DNA from: an uncultured Oscillibacter sp.
GTDB lineage: Bacteria; Bacillota; Clostridia; Oscillospirales; Oscillospiraceae
Length of the DNA stretch: 64,000 bases
Assembly: GCF_910579365.1 (NCBI RefSeq)
Contig: NZ_CAJTUX010000005.1
Location: 1-64,000 of the forward strand
Reading direction: 5' to 3'
Below are positions 35,532-44,551 of the stretch, piece by piece. A program made the translations under genes and the position numbers. The first letter of the stretch is position 1. Each line of letters begins with the position of its first letter. The notes under the pieces were generated by a model, which ran no database searches, had not been told where the DNA came from, and saw nothing but the letters and a program-made list of their open reading frames with translations.

Positions 35532-37016
35532 ATGGCTCCTGACAGCCGCTTTTTCCAGGACATGGAGGACCGCATCCCCAAGGGGACGGTCCGCACCCGC
35601 TTCGCCCCCTCCCCCACGGGCTACATGCACGTGGGCAATCTCCGCACCGCCCTGTACACCTGGCTCATCGCCCGGCACCACCACGGCACCTTCATCCTCC
35701 GCATCGAGGATACGGACCAGGGCCGTCTGGTGGAGGGCGCCACGGACGTCATCTACCGCACCATGGCCGAGTGCGGCCTGACCCACGACGAGGGCCCCGA
35801 CGTGGGCGGTCCCACGGGACCCTACATCCAGTCGGAGCGCCGGGACCTGTACGGCAAATATGCCAAGCTCCTGGTGGAGAAGGGCGCGGCCTACTACTGC
35901 TTCTGCGAGAAGACCGAGTCCGAGGAGGACAGCGGCGGCTTCGACCGGGCCGCCGACCCCTGCCGTGACCTCTCCCAGGAGGAAATCGACGCCAATCTGA
36001 TGGCGGGAATGCCCTACGTCATCCGCCAGCGCATCCCGCAGGAGGGGACCACCACCTTCCACGACGTCTCCTTTGGGGACATCACCGTGGAAAACAAGAC
36101 CCTGGACGATCAGGTCCTTTTGAAGCGGGACGGCCTGCCCACCTATAACTTCGCCAACGTGGTGGACGACCATCTCATGGGCATTACCCACGTGGTCCGG
36201 GGCAGCGAATACCTCTCCTCCGCCCCGAAGTACAATCTGCTGTATGAGGCCTTCGGCTGGGACATTCCCACCTACGTACACTGCTCCCCCGTCATGCGGG
36301 ACCAGCACAACAAGATGAGCAAACGCCATGGGGACCCCTCCTACGAGGACCTGATCCAGCAGGGCTATCTGACCTCCGCCGTGCTGAACTACGTGGCGCT
36401 GCTGGGCTGGGCCCCCAAGGGCGAGCGGAGCGAGCAGGAGGTCTTTTCCCTGAAGGAGCTGGTGGACGCCTTCGACATCGCCGGCATCTCCAAGTCTCCC
36501 GCCATCTTCGACATGGAGAAGCTGACCCATTTCAACGCCCTGTACCTCCGCGCCATGACGCCGGAGGACTTCGCCAAAACCGCGGAGCCCTATATCCGGC
36601 AGACCGTGAAAAACCCCTCCGTCGACGCGGCGGCGGTGGCCGCCCTTCTCCAGGCCCGGTGCGAAAAGCTGACGGACATTCCGGAGAAGGTGGACTTCTT
36701 CGACGCTCTGCCGGACTATGACGCCGCCCTCTTCACCAACAAGAAGTCCAAGACCGACGGCGAGGTTTCCAAGCGCATGCTGGAGGCCGCCGTCCCCGTC
36801 CTGGAGGCCCTGCCGGACTGGACCCAGGACGCCGTTCACGACTGCCTCATCGCCCTGGCGGAGCAGCTTGGCGTCAAGAACGCCACGCTGATGTGGCCCG
36901 TCCGCATCGCCGCGGCGGGCAAGCAGGTGACCCCCGGCGGCGCGGTGGAAATCTGTCACATCCTGGGCAGGGAGGAAACCCTCCGCCGCCTGCGCCTGGG
37001 CCTTGCGAAGCTGTAA
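35532..37016 (+). CDS. gltX: Glutamyl-tRNA synthetase
   Basis: Class I synthetase, 494 residues. The HIGH-equivalent motif is in FAPSPTGYMHVGNLRTALYTW (His-Val-Gly-Asn) and the KMSKR loop is NKMSKRHGDPSYEDL near residue 260. The C-terminal anticodon-binding region follows (LGRE end). A non-discriminating GluRS is possible; whether it also charges tRNA-Gln cannot be told here. ATG at 35532 with a GGAGGTTTTTCT site. Confidence 0.97.
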   Translation: MAPDSRFFQDMEDRIPKGTVRTRFAPSPTGYMHVGNLRTALYTWLIARHHHGTFILRIEDTDQGRLVEGATDVIYRTMAECGLTHDEGPDVGGPTGPYIQSERRDLYGKYAKLLVEKGAAYYCFCEKTESEEDSGGFDRAADPCRDLSQEEIDANLMAGMPYVIRQRIPQEGTTTFHDVSFGDITVENKTLDDQVLLKRDGLPTYNFANVVDDHLMGITHVVRGSEYLSSAPKYNLLYEAFGWDIPTYVHCSPVMRDQHNKMSKRHGDPSYEDLIQQGYLTSAVLNYVALLGWAPKGERSEQEVFSLKELVDAFDIAGISKSPAIFDMEKLTHFNALYLRAMTPEDFAKTAEPYIRQTVKNPSVDAAAVAALLQARCEKLTDIPEKVDFFDALPDYDAALFTNKKSKTDGEVSKRMLEAAVPVLEALPDWTQDAVHDCLIALAEQLGVKNATLMWPVRIAAAGKQVTPGGAVEICHILGREETLRRLRLGLAKL

Positions 37017-37064
37017 TCTCCGCCCCCATATTTTTCAAATTAAATAAAGGACTGGTTTTATCTC

Positions 37065-38072
37065 ATGAGCAAACTCACCATCCCCGCCGGCTACAAAATG
37101 CCTCTGAGCAACAACGAACTCCAGCGAGCCATTGAACTTATTCACGAGGATTTTCAGCGCAGCCTCACCCTTCGTTTGAACCTCCACCGGGTCTCCGCCC
37201 CCCTGTTTGTGGACGGCCGCACCGGCCTGAACGACGACCTCAACGGCGTGGAGCGCCCCGTCGCCTTCGAAATCCCTGACGTGGGCACCGAGGGGCAGGT
37301 GGTTCACTCCCTGGCCAAGTGGAAGCGCTTGGCCCTGAAGCGCTACGAGTTCCCCGAGGGCTGCGGCCTCTACACCGATATGAACGCCATCCGCCGGGAT
37401 GAGGTTGTGGACAATCTCCACTCCATCTATGTAGACCAGTGGGACTGGGAGAAACACATCGGCCAAAAAGACCGAACCCTCCAGTACCTGAAGGACACCG
37501 TGCTGAACATCGTAAGCGCCCTGTGCGACACCGCCTCCGTCCTGCGGAACCACTTCCCTGTCCTCACCTTCCGGCCGGAGCGGGACGTGTGCTTTCTCAC
37601 CACCCAGGAGCTGGAGGACCGCTATCCGAACCTGAACCCGGCGGAACGGGAGACGGAAATCTGCCGGGAGCACCAGACGGTATTCCTGATGCAGATCGGC
37701 AAAACCCTGAAATCCGGAACCCGCCACGACGGCCGGGCCCCGGACTATGACGACTGGGAGCTCAATGGGGACATCCTCATGTGGAACCCGGTGCTGGAGC
37801 GCTCCTTCGAGGTTTCCTCCATGGGCATCCGGGTGGACGCGGAGGCTCTGGACCGCCAGCTCACCGCCGCCGGATGCGACGAACGGCGGAAGCTGCCCTT
37901 CCATCAAATGCTGCTCAACGGCGAACTGCCACAGTCCATCGGCGGCGGCATCGGACAGTCCCGGGTGTGCATGCTGCTGCTGGGGGCCTGCCACATCGGC
38001 GAGGTCCAGGCCAGCCTCTGGGACAAGGAGACCCTCGAGGACTGCGAGAAGGCGGGCATTACCTTGCTGTAA
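37065..38072 (+). CDS. asnA: Aspartate-ammonia ligase (AsnA-type asparagine synthetase)
   Basis: Makes asparagine from aspartate, ammonia and ATP; related to class II aminoacyl-tRNA synthetases. The 335-residue protein has LTLRLNLHRVSAPLFVDGRTGLNDDLNGVERPV, VVHSLAKWKRLALKRYEF, YTDMNAIRRDE and the C-terminal IGGGIGQSRVCMLLLG. It follows gltX by 48 bp without a terminator, so co-transcription is plausible. Spacing from the AAAGGA element to the ATG is long (about 14), so translation may be moderate. Confidence 0.96.
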   Translation: MSKLTIPAGYKMPLSNNELQRAIELIHEDFQRSLTLRLNLHRVSAPLFVDGRTGLNDDLNGVERPVAFEIPDVGTEGQVVHSLAKWKRLALKRYEFPEGCGLYTDMNAIRRDEVVDNLHSIYVDQWDWEKHIGQKDRTLQYLKDTVLNIVSALCDTASVLRNHFPVLTFRPERDVCFLTTQELEDRYPNLNPAERETEICREHQTVFLMQIGKTLKSGTRHDGRAPDYDDWELNGDILMWNPVLERSFEVSSMGIRVDAEALDRQLTAAGCDERRKLPFHQMLLNGELPQSIGGGIGQSRVCMLLLGACHIGEVQASLWDKETLEDCEKAGITLL

Positions 38073-38075
38073 CGC

Positions 38076-38214
38076 ACTTTTCTTGAAAGAAAAGTACGCA
38101 AAAGAACTTCGGCGCGCTCTGGCGGTCCGGGGGTATCCGGGCTGGAGCGGCGGCAGCGCCGTCTCGGCTTGAAGATGGAGAAGGACCGGCGGGGATGTTT
38201 CCTCGCCGGTCCTT
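38076..38214 (+). terminator. Tandem hairpins after asnA
   Basis: First, ACTTTTCT (38076-38083) with AGAAAAGT (38088-38095). Second, an 11-bp stem AAGGACCGGCG (38181-38191) with CGCCGGTCCTT (38204-38214), followed by CCGCTCTTTTTC, which is the likely terminator. Nothing else is seen between them. Confidence 0.7.
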
Positions 38215-38234
38215 CCGCTCTTTTTCAGGGGTGC

Positions 38235-39155
38235 TCACTCGACCGCGAGAGCGGGCGCGTCCTCCTTGGGCCGGATGATCACCGTTTCGTTCCCGTCCGC
38301 ATCTACGCTTCTCTCCGTCTCGAACTCCTCCGTTTCTGCCGCCGTCCGTTCATTGCTCCAGCCGTTCAAGCCGGTGGATTCCACGAAGGCGTCCGCCGCC
38401 GCCGGGTCTGCCTTGGCGGGGTCCAGAGGCAGGGTGAAGAGGGCATGGACGCCGGTGAAGTCCTCACAGAAGGCGATGGTCCCGTCCTCCGCCATGGTGA
38501 ACGTGTTATTGTCCGGGACGAAGCCCTCGTAGAAGGCCATGTAAACCGTGCGGTCCGCGAACATCTCAATGCTGGCGGTATCCAACAGAAAATAATATAC
38601 GTTGTCCTTGGCGAAGCCCTGGGCAAAGGCATCCAGGGTCCAGTTGTTCACCGCCCGAGGGGAGTAGCCCTCCACCAGAGGGGTCATCGTGAAGCTGCTG
38701 AAATCGAAATCCCAGTTTTCCAAAAGGGCGCCGTCCAGCCGCCGGAGAGCCAGGACGGAATACGTGTGGTCTTGTTCCAGGTCCTGATTCAAAACGTCCA
38801 GGTTCCTCCCGGAGACCAGACCCAGCAGGGTGATGGAGTAGCCCCCGTTCTCCACGGTTTCGTTGAGCAAAAGCGCGTCCTTGCCGCTGAACGCCTCCGC
38901 CAGCAGGGGCTGGTCGTACTCCTCCGCCACCTGGGCGGGGGTCAGCCAGGCGAAGGCGGCGGAGACGGACACCACCAGTAAGGCGATGCAGGCCGCAATG
39001 AGTACAGCCATTTTTTTTGTCTTGTTGAACGTCATGTCGGTACACTCCTTTTCCAATTCTCGGGCACGTTTTTGCAGCAGGTCCGCCGTCCGCTCCTGAA
39101 AATCCGCGGAAAAGGAGAGTTCGTCGAAGGCTTTGCGATAGTCTTCCCGGTTCAT
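38235..39155 (-). CDS. Membrane-anchored protein paired with the ECF sigma factor (probable anti-sigma factor, DUF4179-like)
   Basis: A 306-residue protein with a cytoplasmic N-terminus (residues 1-46, MNREDYRKAFDELSFSADF), one membrane segment (about 49-68, MAVLIAACIALLVVSVSAAFAW) and a large outer domain rich in Asp and Phe. Its start overlaps the sigma gene stop by 4 bp, the classic sigma/anti-sigma arrangement. The short N-terminal helix region could hold the sigma factor. The extracellular signal is unknown. It resembles the DUF4179 proteins of Clostridia; no zinc-finger HxxxCxxC motif is seen. Confidence 0.78.
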   Translation of the reverse strand: MNREDYRKAFDELSFSADFQERTADLLQKRARELEKECTDMTFNKTKKMAVLIAACIALLVVSVSAAFAWLTPAQVAEEYDQPLLAEAFSGKDALLLNETVENGGYSITLLGLVSGRNLDVLNQDLEQDHTYSVLALRRLDGALLENWDFDFSSFTMTPLVEGYSPRAVNNWTLDAFAQGFAKDNVYYFLLDTASIEMFADRTVYMAFYEGFVPDNNTFTMAEDGTIAFCEDFTGVHALFTLPLDPAKADPAAADAFVESTGLNGWSNERTAAETEEFETERSVDADGNETVIIRPKEDAPALAVE

Positions 39156-39634
39156 ACTGCGTCCTCCCTCAGCATCTGCCGCAGCCGCTCCCGGCCGCGG
39201 GCCAGGCGGGTGCCCACCGTGGCGGCGGGCAGGCCCAGCAGTTTGGCAATTTCTCGGATGGAATATCCCTCGTAGTAATGGAGGTGAATCACGGCCCCGT
39301 ATTTTTCCGGCAGGGTCCGGACGGCGGAGCGGAGCTCTTCACCGGCGCTCTCCGGGGCTGCAGGTTCCGTAACATCCTCCAGAGGGATGTTTCGCTGTTC
39401 CGCTTTTCGGCGGATGTCGCTTGCGCGCTGAAGGGTGGTTCGGATCAGCCAGGCCTTCTCGTGCTCCCCGTCCCGAAAGGCGGGCCGGGCAGTAAGCAGG
39501 CGCAAAAACGCCTCCTGCACGGCGTCCTCCGCGTCGGCGGCGGAGCTCAGGCGGGTACAGGCCAGCCGCAGCAGCATGGGACTGTACTCCGCCACAATCC
39601 GGCATATGGTTTCATCGGTACCAAATGGAACCAC
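39152..39634 (-). CDS. ECF-type RNA polymerase sigma factor
   Basis: A 160-residue sigma-70-family protein. Region 2 covers about residues 15-85, with AEYSPMLLRLACTRLSSAADAEDAVQEAFLRLL and HEKAWLIRTTLQRASDIRR. Region 4 covers about 105-155, with LPEKYGAVIHLHYYEGYSIREIAKLLGLPAATVGTRLARGRERL as a helix-turn-helix. The GTG at 39632-39634 has GGGAG nine bases upstream; a TTG three codons earlier is too close to that site. Likely autoregulated with its partner; the target promoter is not visible. Confidence 0.92.
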   Translation of the reverse strand: MVPFGTDETICRIVAEYSPMLLRLACTRLSSAADAEDAVQEAFLRLLTARPAFRDGEHEKAWLIRTTLQRASDIRRKAEQRNIPLEDVTEPAAPESAGEELRSAVRTLPEKYGAVIHLHYYEGYSIREIAKLLGLPAATVGTRLARGRERLRQMLREDAV

Positions 39635-39818
39635 GGTCCTCAACTCCCTTCACTACCAACACGTCCGGAAGCCGGGAAATTTTTCACTCCCCCCGAAAAA
39701 TTTCATCCGGCGTCCTGGGGAAACCTTCCGCGTCTTCTCCCCTTACAATTTGCAGTTCTGCCGCAAAGCGCCCTTCCGGCAAAGACTTTGTAATTTTTGA
39801 CAAAAACCGAAAAAACCT

Positions 39819-39847
39819 ATGACAAATCTGTGGGTGTGTTGTATAAT
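39819..39847 (+). promoter_or_regulatory. Promoter of the debranching-enzyme gene
   Basis: ATGACA (39819-39824), 17-bp spacer, TATAAT (39842-39847). Because the first in-frame ATG coincides with the -35 box, this promoter fixes the translation start downstream at the GTG 39894. Confidence 0.8.
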
Positions 39848-39893
39848 GGACTTGTATTCTACAGTCGCCAAACCGGCGAGGAAGGAGTTCCCG

Positions 39894-42023
39894 GTGGAAA
39901 GACAAGACAAAACTGCGGTCCGCGAGACTATTTTGGAGGCGGACGCCCCCGCAGTGGCGCTGCCCCGCACCATCCATCTGGTCCCCATGGACCGCCTGAA
40001 CGGCTTCGACGTGCGTCCGGGCTTTTACGAGATCAACGGCGCCACCGCCATTCCCGGCGGCGTCAATTTCACGGTTCACTCCCACGGAGCCACGTCCATT
40101 GAGCTTCTGCTCTTCCGGCGGGAGGAGACGGAGCCCTACGCCATTCTCCCCTTCCCGGAGCGCTACCGCATCGGCAACGTATACTCCATGATTGTGTTCA
40201 AGCTGAACATTGAGGAATTCGAGTATGCCTATCGGGTGGACGGGCCCAGGAACGTGGAAAAGGGCCTGATCTTCGACAAGACGAAATACCTGCTGGACCC
40301 CTATGCCCGGGCGGTTACGGGACAGAGCCAGTGGGGCGTGAAGTCCTCCATGGATCAGCACTACAAGGCCCGGGTCGTGAAGGACGATTTTGATTGGGGC
40401 AATCTCACCCGGCCCCTGATTCCCATGGAGGATCTGGTGATCTACGAGCTCCATGTCCGGGGCTTCACCATTCACGAGTCTTCCGCCGTGGCCGCCCCCG
40501 GCACTTTCGAGGGTCTGCGGGAAAAGATTCCCTACTTAAAGGAGCTGGGCGTCAACGCCATTGAGCTTATGCCCATCTTCGAGTTTGACGAGATGCAGGA
40601 CGCCCGGCAGGTGGACGGGGTACAGCTTTACAACTACTGGGGCTACAACACCGTCAGCTTCTTCGCCCCCAACACCAGCTACGCCTCCGGTACCGAGTAC
40701 AACCGGGAAGGCAACGAGCTCAAGCGGCTGATCCAGGCCTGCAACGAAAACGGCATCGAGGTCTATCTGGACGTGGTCTTCAACCACACGGCGGAGGGCA
40801 ACGAGGACGGTCCCTTCTTCTCCTTCAAGGGCTTTGACAACAACATTTACTATCTCCTCACCCCCAACGGGCAGTACTATAATTTCAGCGGCTGCGGCAA
40901 CACCCTGAACTGCAACCACCCCATCGTCCATCAGATGATCATCGACTGCCTGCGCTATTGGGTCACCACCTATCACATCAGCGGCTTCCGCTTCGACCTG
41001 GCCTCCATCCTGGGCCGGAACGAGGACGGCAGTCCCATGCACAAGCCCCCCCTGCTCCAGGCCATGGCCTTCGACCCCATCCTGGGAGACGTGAAGCTCA
41101 TCGCCGAGGCCTGGGACGCCGGAGGCCTCTACCAGGTGGGAAGCTTCCCCGCATGGAACCGCTGGGCGGAGTGGAACGGCCGCTATCGGGACGATATGCG
41201 CCGCTATTTGAAAGGCGACGCGGCCTGCGCCCAGGCCGCCGCTCTGCGGATGGTGGGTTCCCGGGACATCTACCAGTCCGGGGACCGGAAAAACGCCTCG
41301 GTAAACTTCATCACCTGCCACGACGGATTTACCCTCTGGGACCTCTTCAGCTACAACGTCAAGCACAACGAGAAAAACGGCTGGGGCGGCACCGATGGCG
41401 CCAACGACAACAACAGCTGGAACTGCGGCATCGAGGGCGAAACCGACCTTCCGGAGATCAACACCCTCCGCCGGCGAATGGTCCGCAACGCCTTCGCCCT
41501 TCTGATGTGCAGCCGGGGCATTCCCATGTTCCTGGCGGGAGACGAGTTCTGCAACACCCAGTTCGGCAACAACAACGCCTACTGTCAGGACAATCTCACC
41601 AGCTGGCTGGATTGGCGGCTGCTGGAAAAAAACCGGGACATGTTCCGCTTCTTCCAGTTCATGATTGCCCTGCGCAAACGCTTCCGCATCCTGCGGGCCA
41701 ACCTCTCCGACGGATACTACGGCTTTCCCGACGTCAGTTTCCACGGCGTCACCCCCTGGCACAGCCAGTTCCAGGACCATGAGCGCTACGTGGGTGTCCT
41801 CTTCGCCGGACAGGCCCCGGGGGAAGCGCCCCAGATCGTCTACACCGCCTCCAACGCCTATTGGAAACCCCTGGAGGCAGAGCTTCCGGACCTGCCGCCC
41901 AACATGTGCTGGGAGCAGCTGGCGGACACCTGGGAGGCGGAGCAGAAATCCCTGGATATCCCCGACGGCCGCTTCTCCATCGGTCCCCGGAGCGTGAAGG
42001 TCTTCGCCGCCCGGCCTCGGTAA
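39894..42023 (+). CDS. glgX: Glycogen-debranching / isoamylase-type GH13 enzyme
   Basis: Hydrolyses alpha-1,6 branch points of glycogen or related glucans. The 709-residue protein has an N-terminal CBM48-like beta domain (about residues 20-120) and a GH13 barrel. Barrel motifs are DVVFNHTAEG (region I), the nucleophile in GFRFDLASILG (region II), the acid/base Glu in LIAEAWDAGG (region III) and FITCHDGFTLWDL (region IV). GTG start with AGGAAGGAG six bases upstream. No other glycogen gene is adjacent. The GH13_11-type assignment is by sequence pattern. Confidence 0.93.
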   Translation: MERQDKTAVRETILEADAPAVALPRTIHLVPMDRLNGFDVRPGFYEINGATAIPGGVNFTVHSHGATSIELLLFRREETEPYAILPFPERYRIGNVYSMIVFKLNIEEFEYAYRVDGPRNVEKGLIFDKTKYLLDPYARAVTGQSQWGVKSSMDQHYKARVVKDDFDWGNLTRPLIPMEDLVIYELHVRGFTIHESSAVAAPGTFEGLREKIPYLKELGVNAIELMPIFEFDEMQDARQVDGVQLYNYWGYNTVSFFAPNTSYASGTEYNREGNELKRLIQACNENGIEVYLDVVFNHTAEGNEDGPFFSFKGFDNNIYYLLTPNGQYYNFSGCGNTLNCNHPIVHQMIIDCLRYWVTTYHISGFRFDLASILGRNEDGSPMHKPPLLQAMAFDPILGDVKLIAEAWDAGGLYQVGSFPAWNRWAEWNGRYRDDMRRYLKGDAACAQAAALRMVGSRDIYQSGDRKNASVNFITCHDGFTLWDLFSYNVKHNEKNGWGGTDGANDNNSWNCGIEGETDLPEINTLRRRMVRNAFALLMCSRGIPMFLAGDEFCNTQFGNNNAYCQDNLTSWLDWRLLEKNRDMFRFFQFMIALRKRFRILRANLSDGYYGFPDVSFHGVTPWHSQFQDHERYVGVLFAGQAPGEAPQIVYTASNAYWKPLEAELPDLPPNMCWEQLADTWEAEQKSLDIPDGRFSIGPRSVKVFAARPR

Positions 42024-42218
42024 GAGCGCCATGTCTGTGCCGGAACTCCTGCTGCCCGCCGCGTTTCTCCTGGAAACGACCAGATCCTCCAGACTTGGCG
42101 AGAGGGAGGCCCGGCGGAATTCCCAGCCATCCTCCTCCCGAAGTCCGGGGCTGCCGGCGGGCGGATAGGCCTCTTTCTGCGGTTCCATAATCTTCCGGCA
42201 GAGGCAACCGGCGGTTGC

Positions 42219-42248
42219 TTGACGGTTCGTCTCCCGGCGTGGTAAACT
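42219..42248 (+). promoter_or_regulatory. Promoter of the HTH/zinc-ribbon regulator
   Basis: TTGACG (42219-42224), 18-bp spacer, TAAACT (42243-42248). The 42024-42218 stretch before it holds nothing I can support. Confidence 0.6.
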
Positions 42249-42271
42249 AACGGCACAAAGGAGGCGGACCC

Positions 42272-42712
42272 ATGAACTTCAAAGACAACTTCACGGCCCT
42301 GCGGAAACAGGCGGGCCTTTCCCAAAACGACATCGCGGAGAAGCTCTTCGTCACCCGCCAGGCGGTTTCCCGCTGGGAGCAGGGGGAAACCGTGCCGGAG
42401 ATCGGGACCTTACAGGCCATTTCCAAGCTCTTCGGCGTAACCATCAACAGCCTTCTGGGCTACCCGACGGACCTGCAGTGCCAGAGCTGCGGCATGCCCA
42501 TCGTCTCCGGGGATATGGCCCGGGAGAAGGATGGAACGCTCAACCAGCACTACTGCAAATGGTGCCGGGACAACGGGGAGTTCCTCTCCGACTGCACCAT
42601 GGAGGAAATGATCGAGTGGTGCCTGCCCTACATGCCCTTCGGCACTCCAGAGGGCAACCGGGAATTTTTGGGAAGGCTCCTGCCCACCCTGGACCGCTGG
42701 AAAAGAAAATAA
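42272..42712 (+). CDS. XRE-type HTH protein with C-terminal zinc-ribbon domain
   Basis: A 146-residue protein. Residues 5-62 are an XRE/Cro helix-turn-helix (ALRKQAGLSQNDIAEKLFVTRQAVSRWEQGETVPEIGTLQAISKLF). Residues 67-145 are a putative zinc-ribbon domain (CQSCGMPI ... HYCKWCRDNGEF ... CTMEEMIEWCLPYM) of the PF12674 type, also found alone in gut Firmicutes. Probably a regulator or toxin-antitoxin-like sensor; the target is unknown. Start ATG after AAAGGAGGCGGACCC. Confidence 0.9.
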   Translation: MNFKDNFTALRKQAGLSQNDIAEKLFVTRQAVSRWEQGETVPEIGTLQAISKLFGVTINSLLGYPTDLQCQSCGMPIVSGDMAREKDGTLNQHYCKWCRDNGEFLSDCTMEEMIEWCLPYMPFGTPEGNREFLGRLLPTLDRWKRK

Positions 42713-43025
42713 CAGGCGCCATAACCGGCGGAGCACCTTTGCAGGGCGCTCCGCCGCGCCTTGTTAAGGAGGTCTTCTTCAACCGCCCTCAGCGGGCGCA
42801 TTTCTTGTCAGTTCATAAATTTACTGGCTCGAAATCTGGAAGAAAAAGGTTTAATATAAGGAAAAACGTTGACAGATTCCGGAAAATAGCTATTACCAAT
42901 TTTTGCCCAGGCATGCTATAATTTTGTACAAGAGAGAGGGGGGCTCTCAGCGGAAAATTATGCAAACTATGCAATCAGCGGAAAGCAGGCGTATCTTCAA
43001 AGCGGCAAAGAAAAGGAGAAATGAA
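42713..43025 (+). promoter_or_regulatory. Intergenic region with the NhaC-gene promoter(s)
   Basis: A GC-rich inverted repeat (GGCGGAGC/GCTCCGCC region, 42727-42754) probably ends the previous gene. Two candidate promoters follow: TTGACA (42869-42874) with TATTAC (42891-42896) at 16 bp, and TTACCA with TATAAT (42917-42922) at 18 bp. The roughly 95-base leader has no structure I recognise. Confidence 0.55.
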
Positions 43026-44456
43026 ATGGAACACAACCTAAACAAAAAGAGCAGCGCTCTGGCACTGATCCCCTTTCTGATTTTCGTCGTGATCTACCTG
43101 GGCGCCGGCCTGATTCTCCAGGCCCAGGGCGTCGAGATGGCGTTCTACCAGTTCCCTTCCGTCACCGCCATGTTCATTGCCCTGCTGGTGGCTTTCGCCA
43201 TTACCAAAGGCACTCTTGACGAGCGCTTCGCCATCTTCGCCCGGGGCGCGGCCAACATTGACGTGCTGACCATGCTGATGATTTACCTGCTGGCGGGCGC
43301 TTTCTCCAGCGTAGCCACTTCCATGGGCGGGCGGGACGCCACCGTCAACTTGGGCCTCTCCCTGGTCCCCGTCCAGTTCCTGGCTGCCGGCGTGTTCATC
43401 ATCTCCGCCTTCATGGGCACCGCCACCGGCACCTCCATGGGCACCATCGGCGCCATCGTTCCCATCGCCGTGGGCGTGGCGGACAAGGGCGGGCTGTCCA
43501 TCCCCCTGCTGGTGGGCGCCTGCGTGGGCGGCGCCATGTTCGGCGACAACCTGTCCATGATCTCTGACACCACCATCGCCGCCACCCGTTCCCAGGGCTG
43601 CGAGATGCGGGACAAGTTCCGGGTGAATTTCTTCATCGCCCTGCCCGCCGCTCTCATTACCCTGGTGGTCCTGCTGATTGTGGGCCGTCCCGAGGTCATT
43701 GCCCCTATGGATGACCTGAGCTACAGCATCATCAAGGTCGTGCCCTATCTGCTGGTTCTGATCTTGGCCCTCATCGGCATGAACGTGTTCCTGGTCCTGA
43801 CCATCGGCATTTTTGTCGCCGGTATCGTGGGCATTGCCACCGGCTCCCTGGATTTGTTCGGCTTCGCCCAGGCCATCTGGAACGGCTTTACCGGCATGAA
43901 CGAGGTATTCTTCCTGACCCTGTTCTGCGGCGGCATGGGAGAAATGGTCACCCACAACGGCGGTATCAACTGGCTCATCAACAGCCTCCGGGGCATGATG
44001 AAGGGCAACAAGTCCGCCCAGGTGGGCATTGCCGCCCTGGTCTCTCTGGCCGACTGTGCAACTGCCAACAATACCGTGGCCATCGTCCTCAGCGGAAACA
44101 TGGCCAAGGAAATCAGCCACGAGTATAAGGTGGACCCCCGGCGGACCGCCTCTTTACTGGACGTGTTCTCCTGCGTCTTCCAAGGCATCATCCCCTACGG
44201 CGCACAGCTGCTGTCCGCCGCTGCGTTGACCACTGCCTGCGGCATCGCCATCAATCCCACGGATATCGTTCTCAACCTGTGGTACTGCTGGATACTGGCC
44301 ATCGTGGGCATTGCCTCCATCTTCCTTCCCTTCGCCGACGGCATTTGCAAGGAGGACCCCTGGAACTGGGAGTATGACACCGCCGAGTCCGGCGTGGCCG
44401 CCAAGAAGGCCCTGCTGGCGGCGGAGAAGGCCATTGAAAAAGAGCACACCACCTGA
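43026..44456 (+). CDS. nhaC: NhaC-family Na+/H+ (or amino-acid/H+) antiporter
   Basis: A 476-residue membrane protein with about 11-12 hydrophobic segments. Typical NhaC-family signatures are AFMGTATGTSMGTIGAIVPIAVGV, GACVGGAMFGDNLSMISDTTIAATRSQGCEM and ADCATANNTVAIVLSG. Exchange of Na+ for H+ is the family role, though some members exchange amino acids (malate-lactate, tyrosine/tyramine-like). The ATG at 43026 has AAAGGAG at good distance; an out-of-frame ATG lies just before it. Monocistronic. Confidence 0.9.
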   Translation: MEHNLNKKSSALALIPFLIFVVIYLGAGLILQAQGVEMAFYQFPSVTAMFIALLVAFAITKGTLDERFAIFARGAANIDVLTMLMIYLLAGAFSSVATSMGGRDATVNLGLSLVPVQFLAAGVFIISAFMGTATGTSMGTIGAIVPIAVGVADKGGLSIPLLVGACVGGAMFGDNLSMISDTTIAATRSQGCEMRDKFRVNFFIALPAALITLVVLLIVGRPEVIAPMDDLSYSIIKVVPYLLVLILALIGMNVFLVLTIGIFVAGIVGIATGSLDLFGFAQAIWNGFTGMNEVFFLTLFCGGMGEMVTHNGGINWLINSLRGMMKGNKSAQVGIAALVSLADCATANNTVAIVLSGNMAKEISHEYKVDPRRTASLLDVFSCVFQGIIPYGAQLLSAAALTTACGIAINPTDIVLNLWYCWILAIVGIASIFLPFADGICKEDPWNWEYDTAESGVAAKKALLAAEKAIEKEHTT

Positions 44457-44464
44457 CAAAGCCC

Positions 44465-44496
44465 AAAAGCGCGCCGGTACTCCGGCGCGCTTTTTT
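44465..44496 (+). terminator. Intrinsic terminator of nhaC
   Basis: Stem AAAAGCGCGCCGG (44465-44477) with CCGGCGCGCTTTT (44482-44494), plus extra T residues. Confidence 0.93.
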
Positions 44497-44551
44497 CCAG
44501 AGACGTCCCCCCGGAACCGGCAAAGCGTCCCCGGCAGGGCGGAAACGGCGC

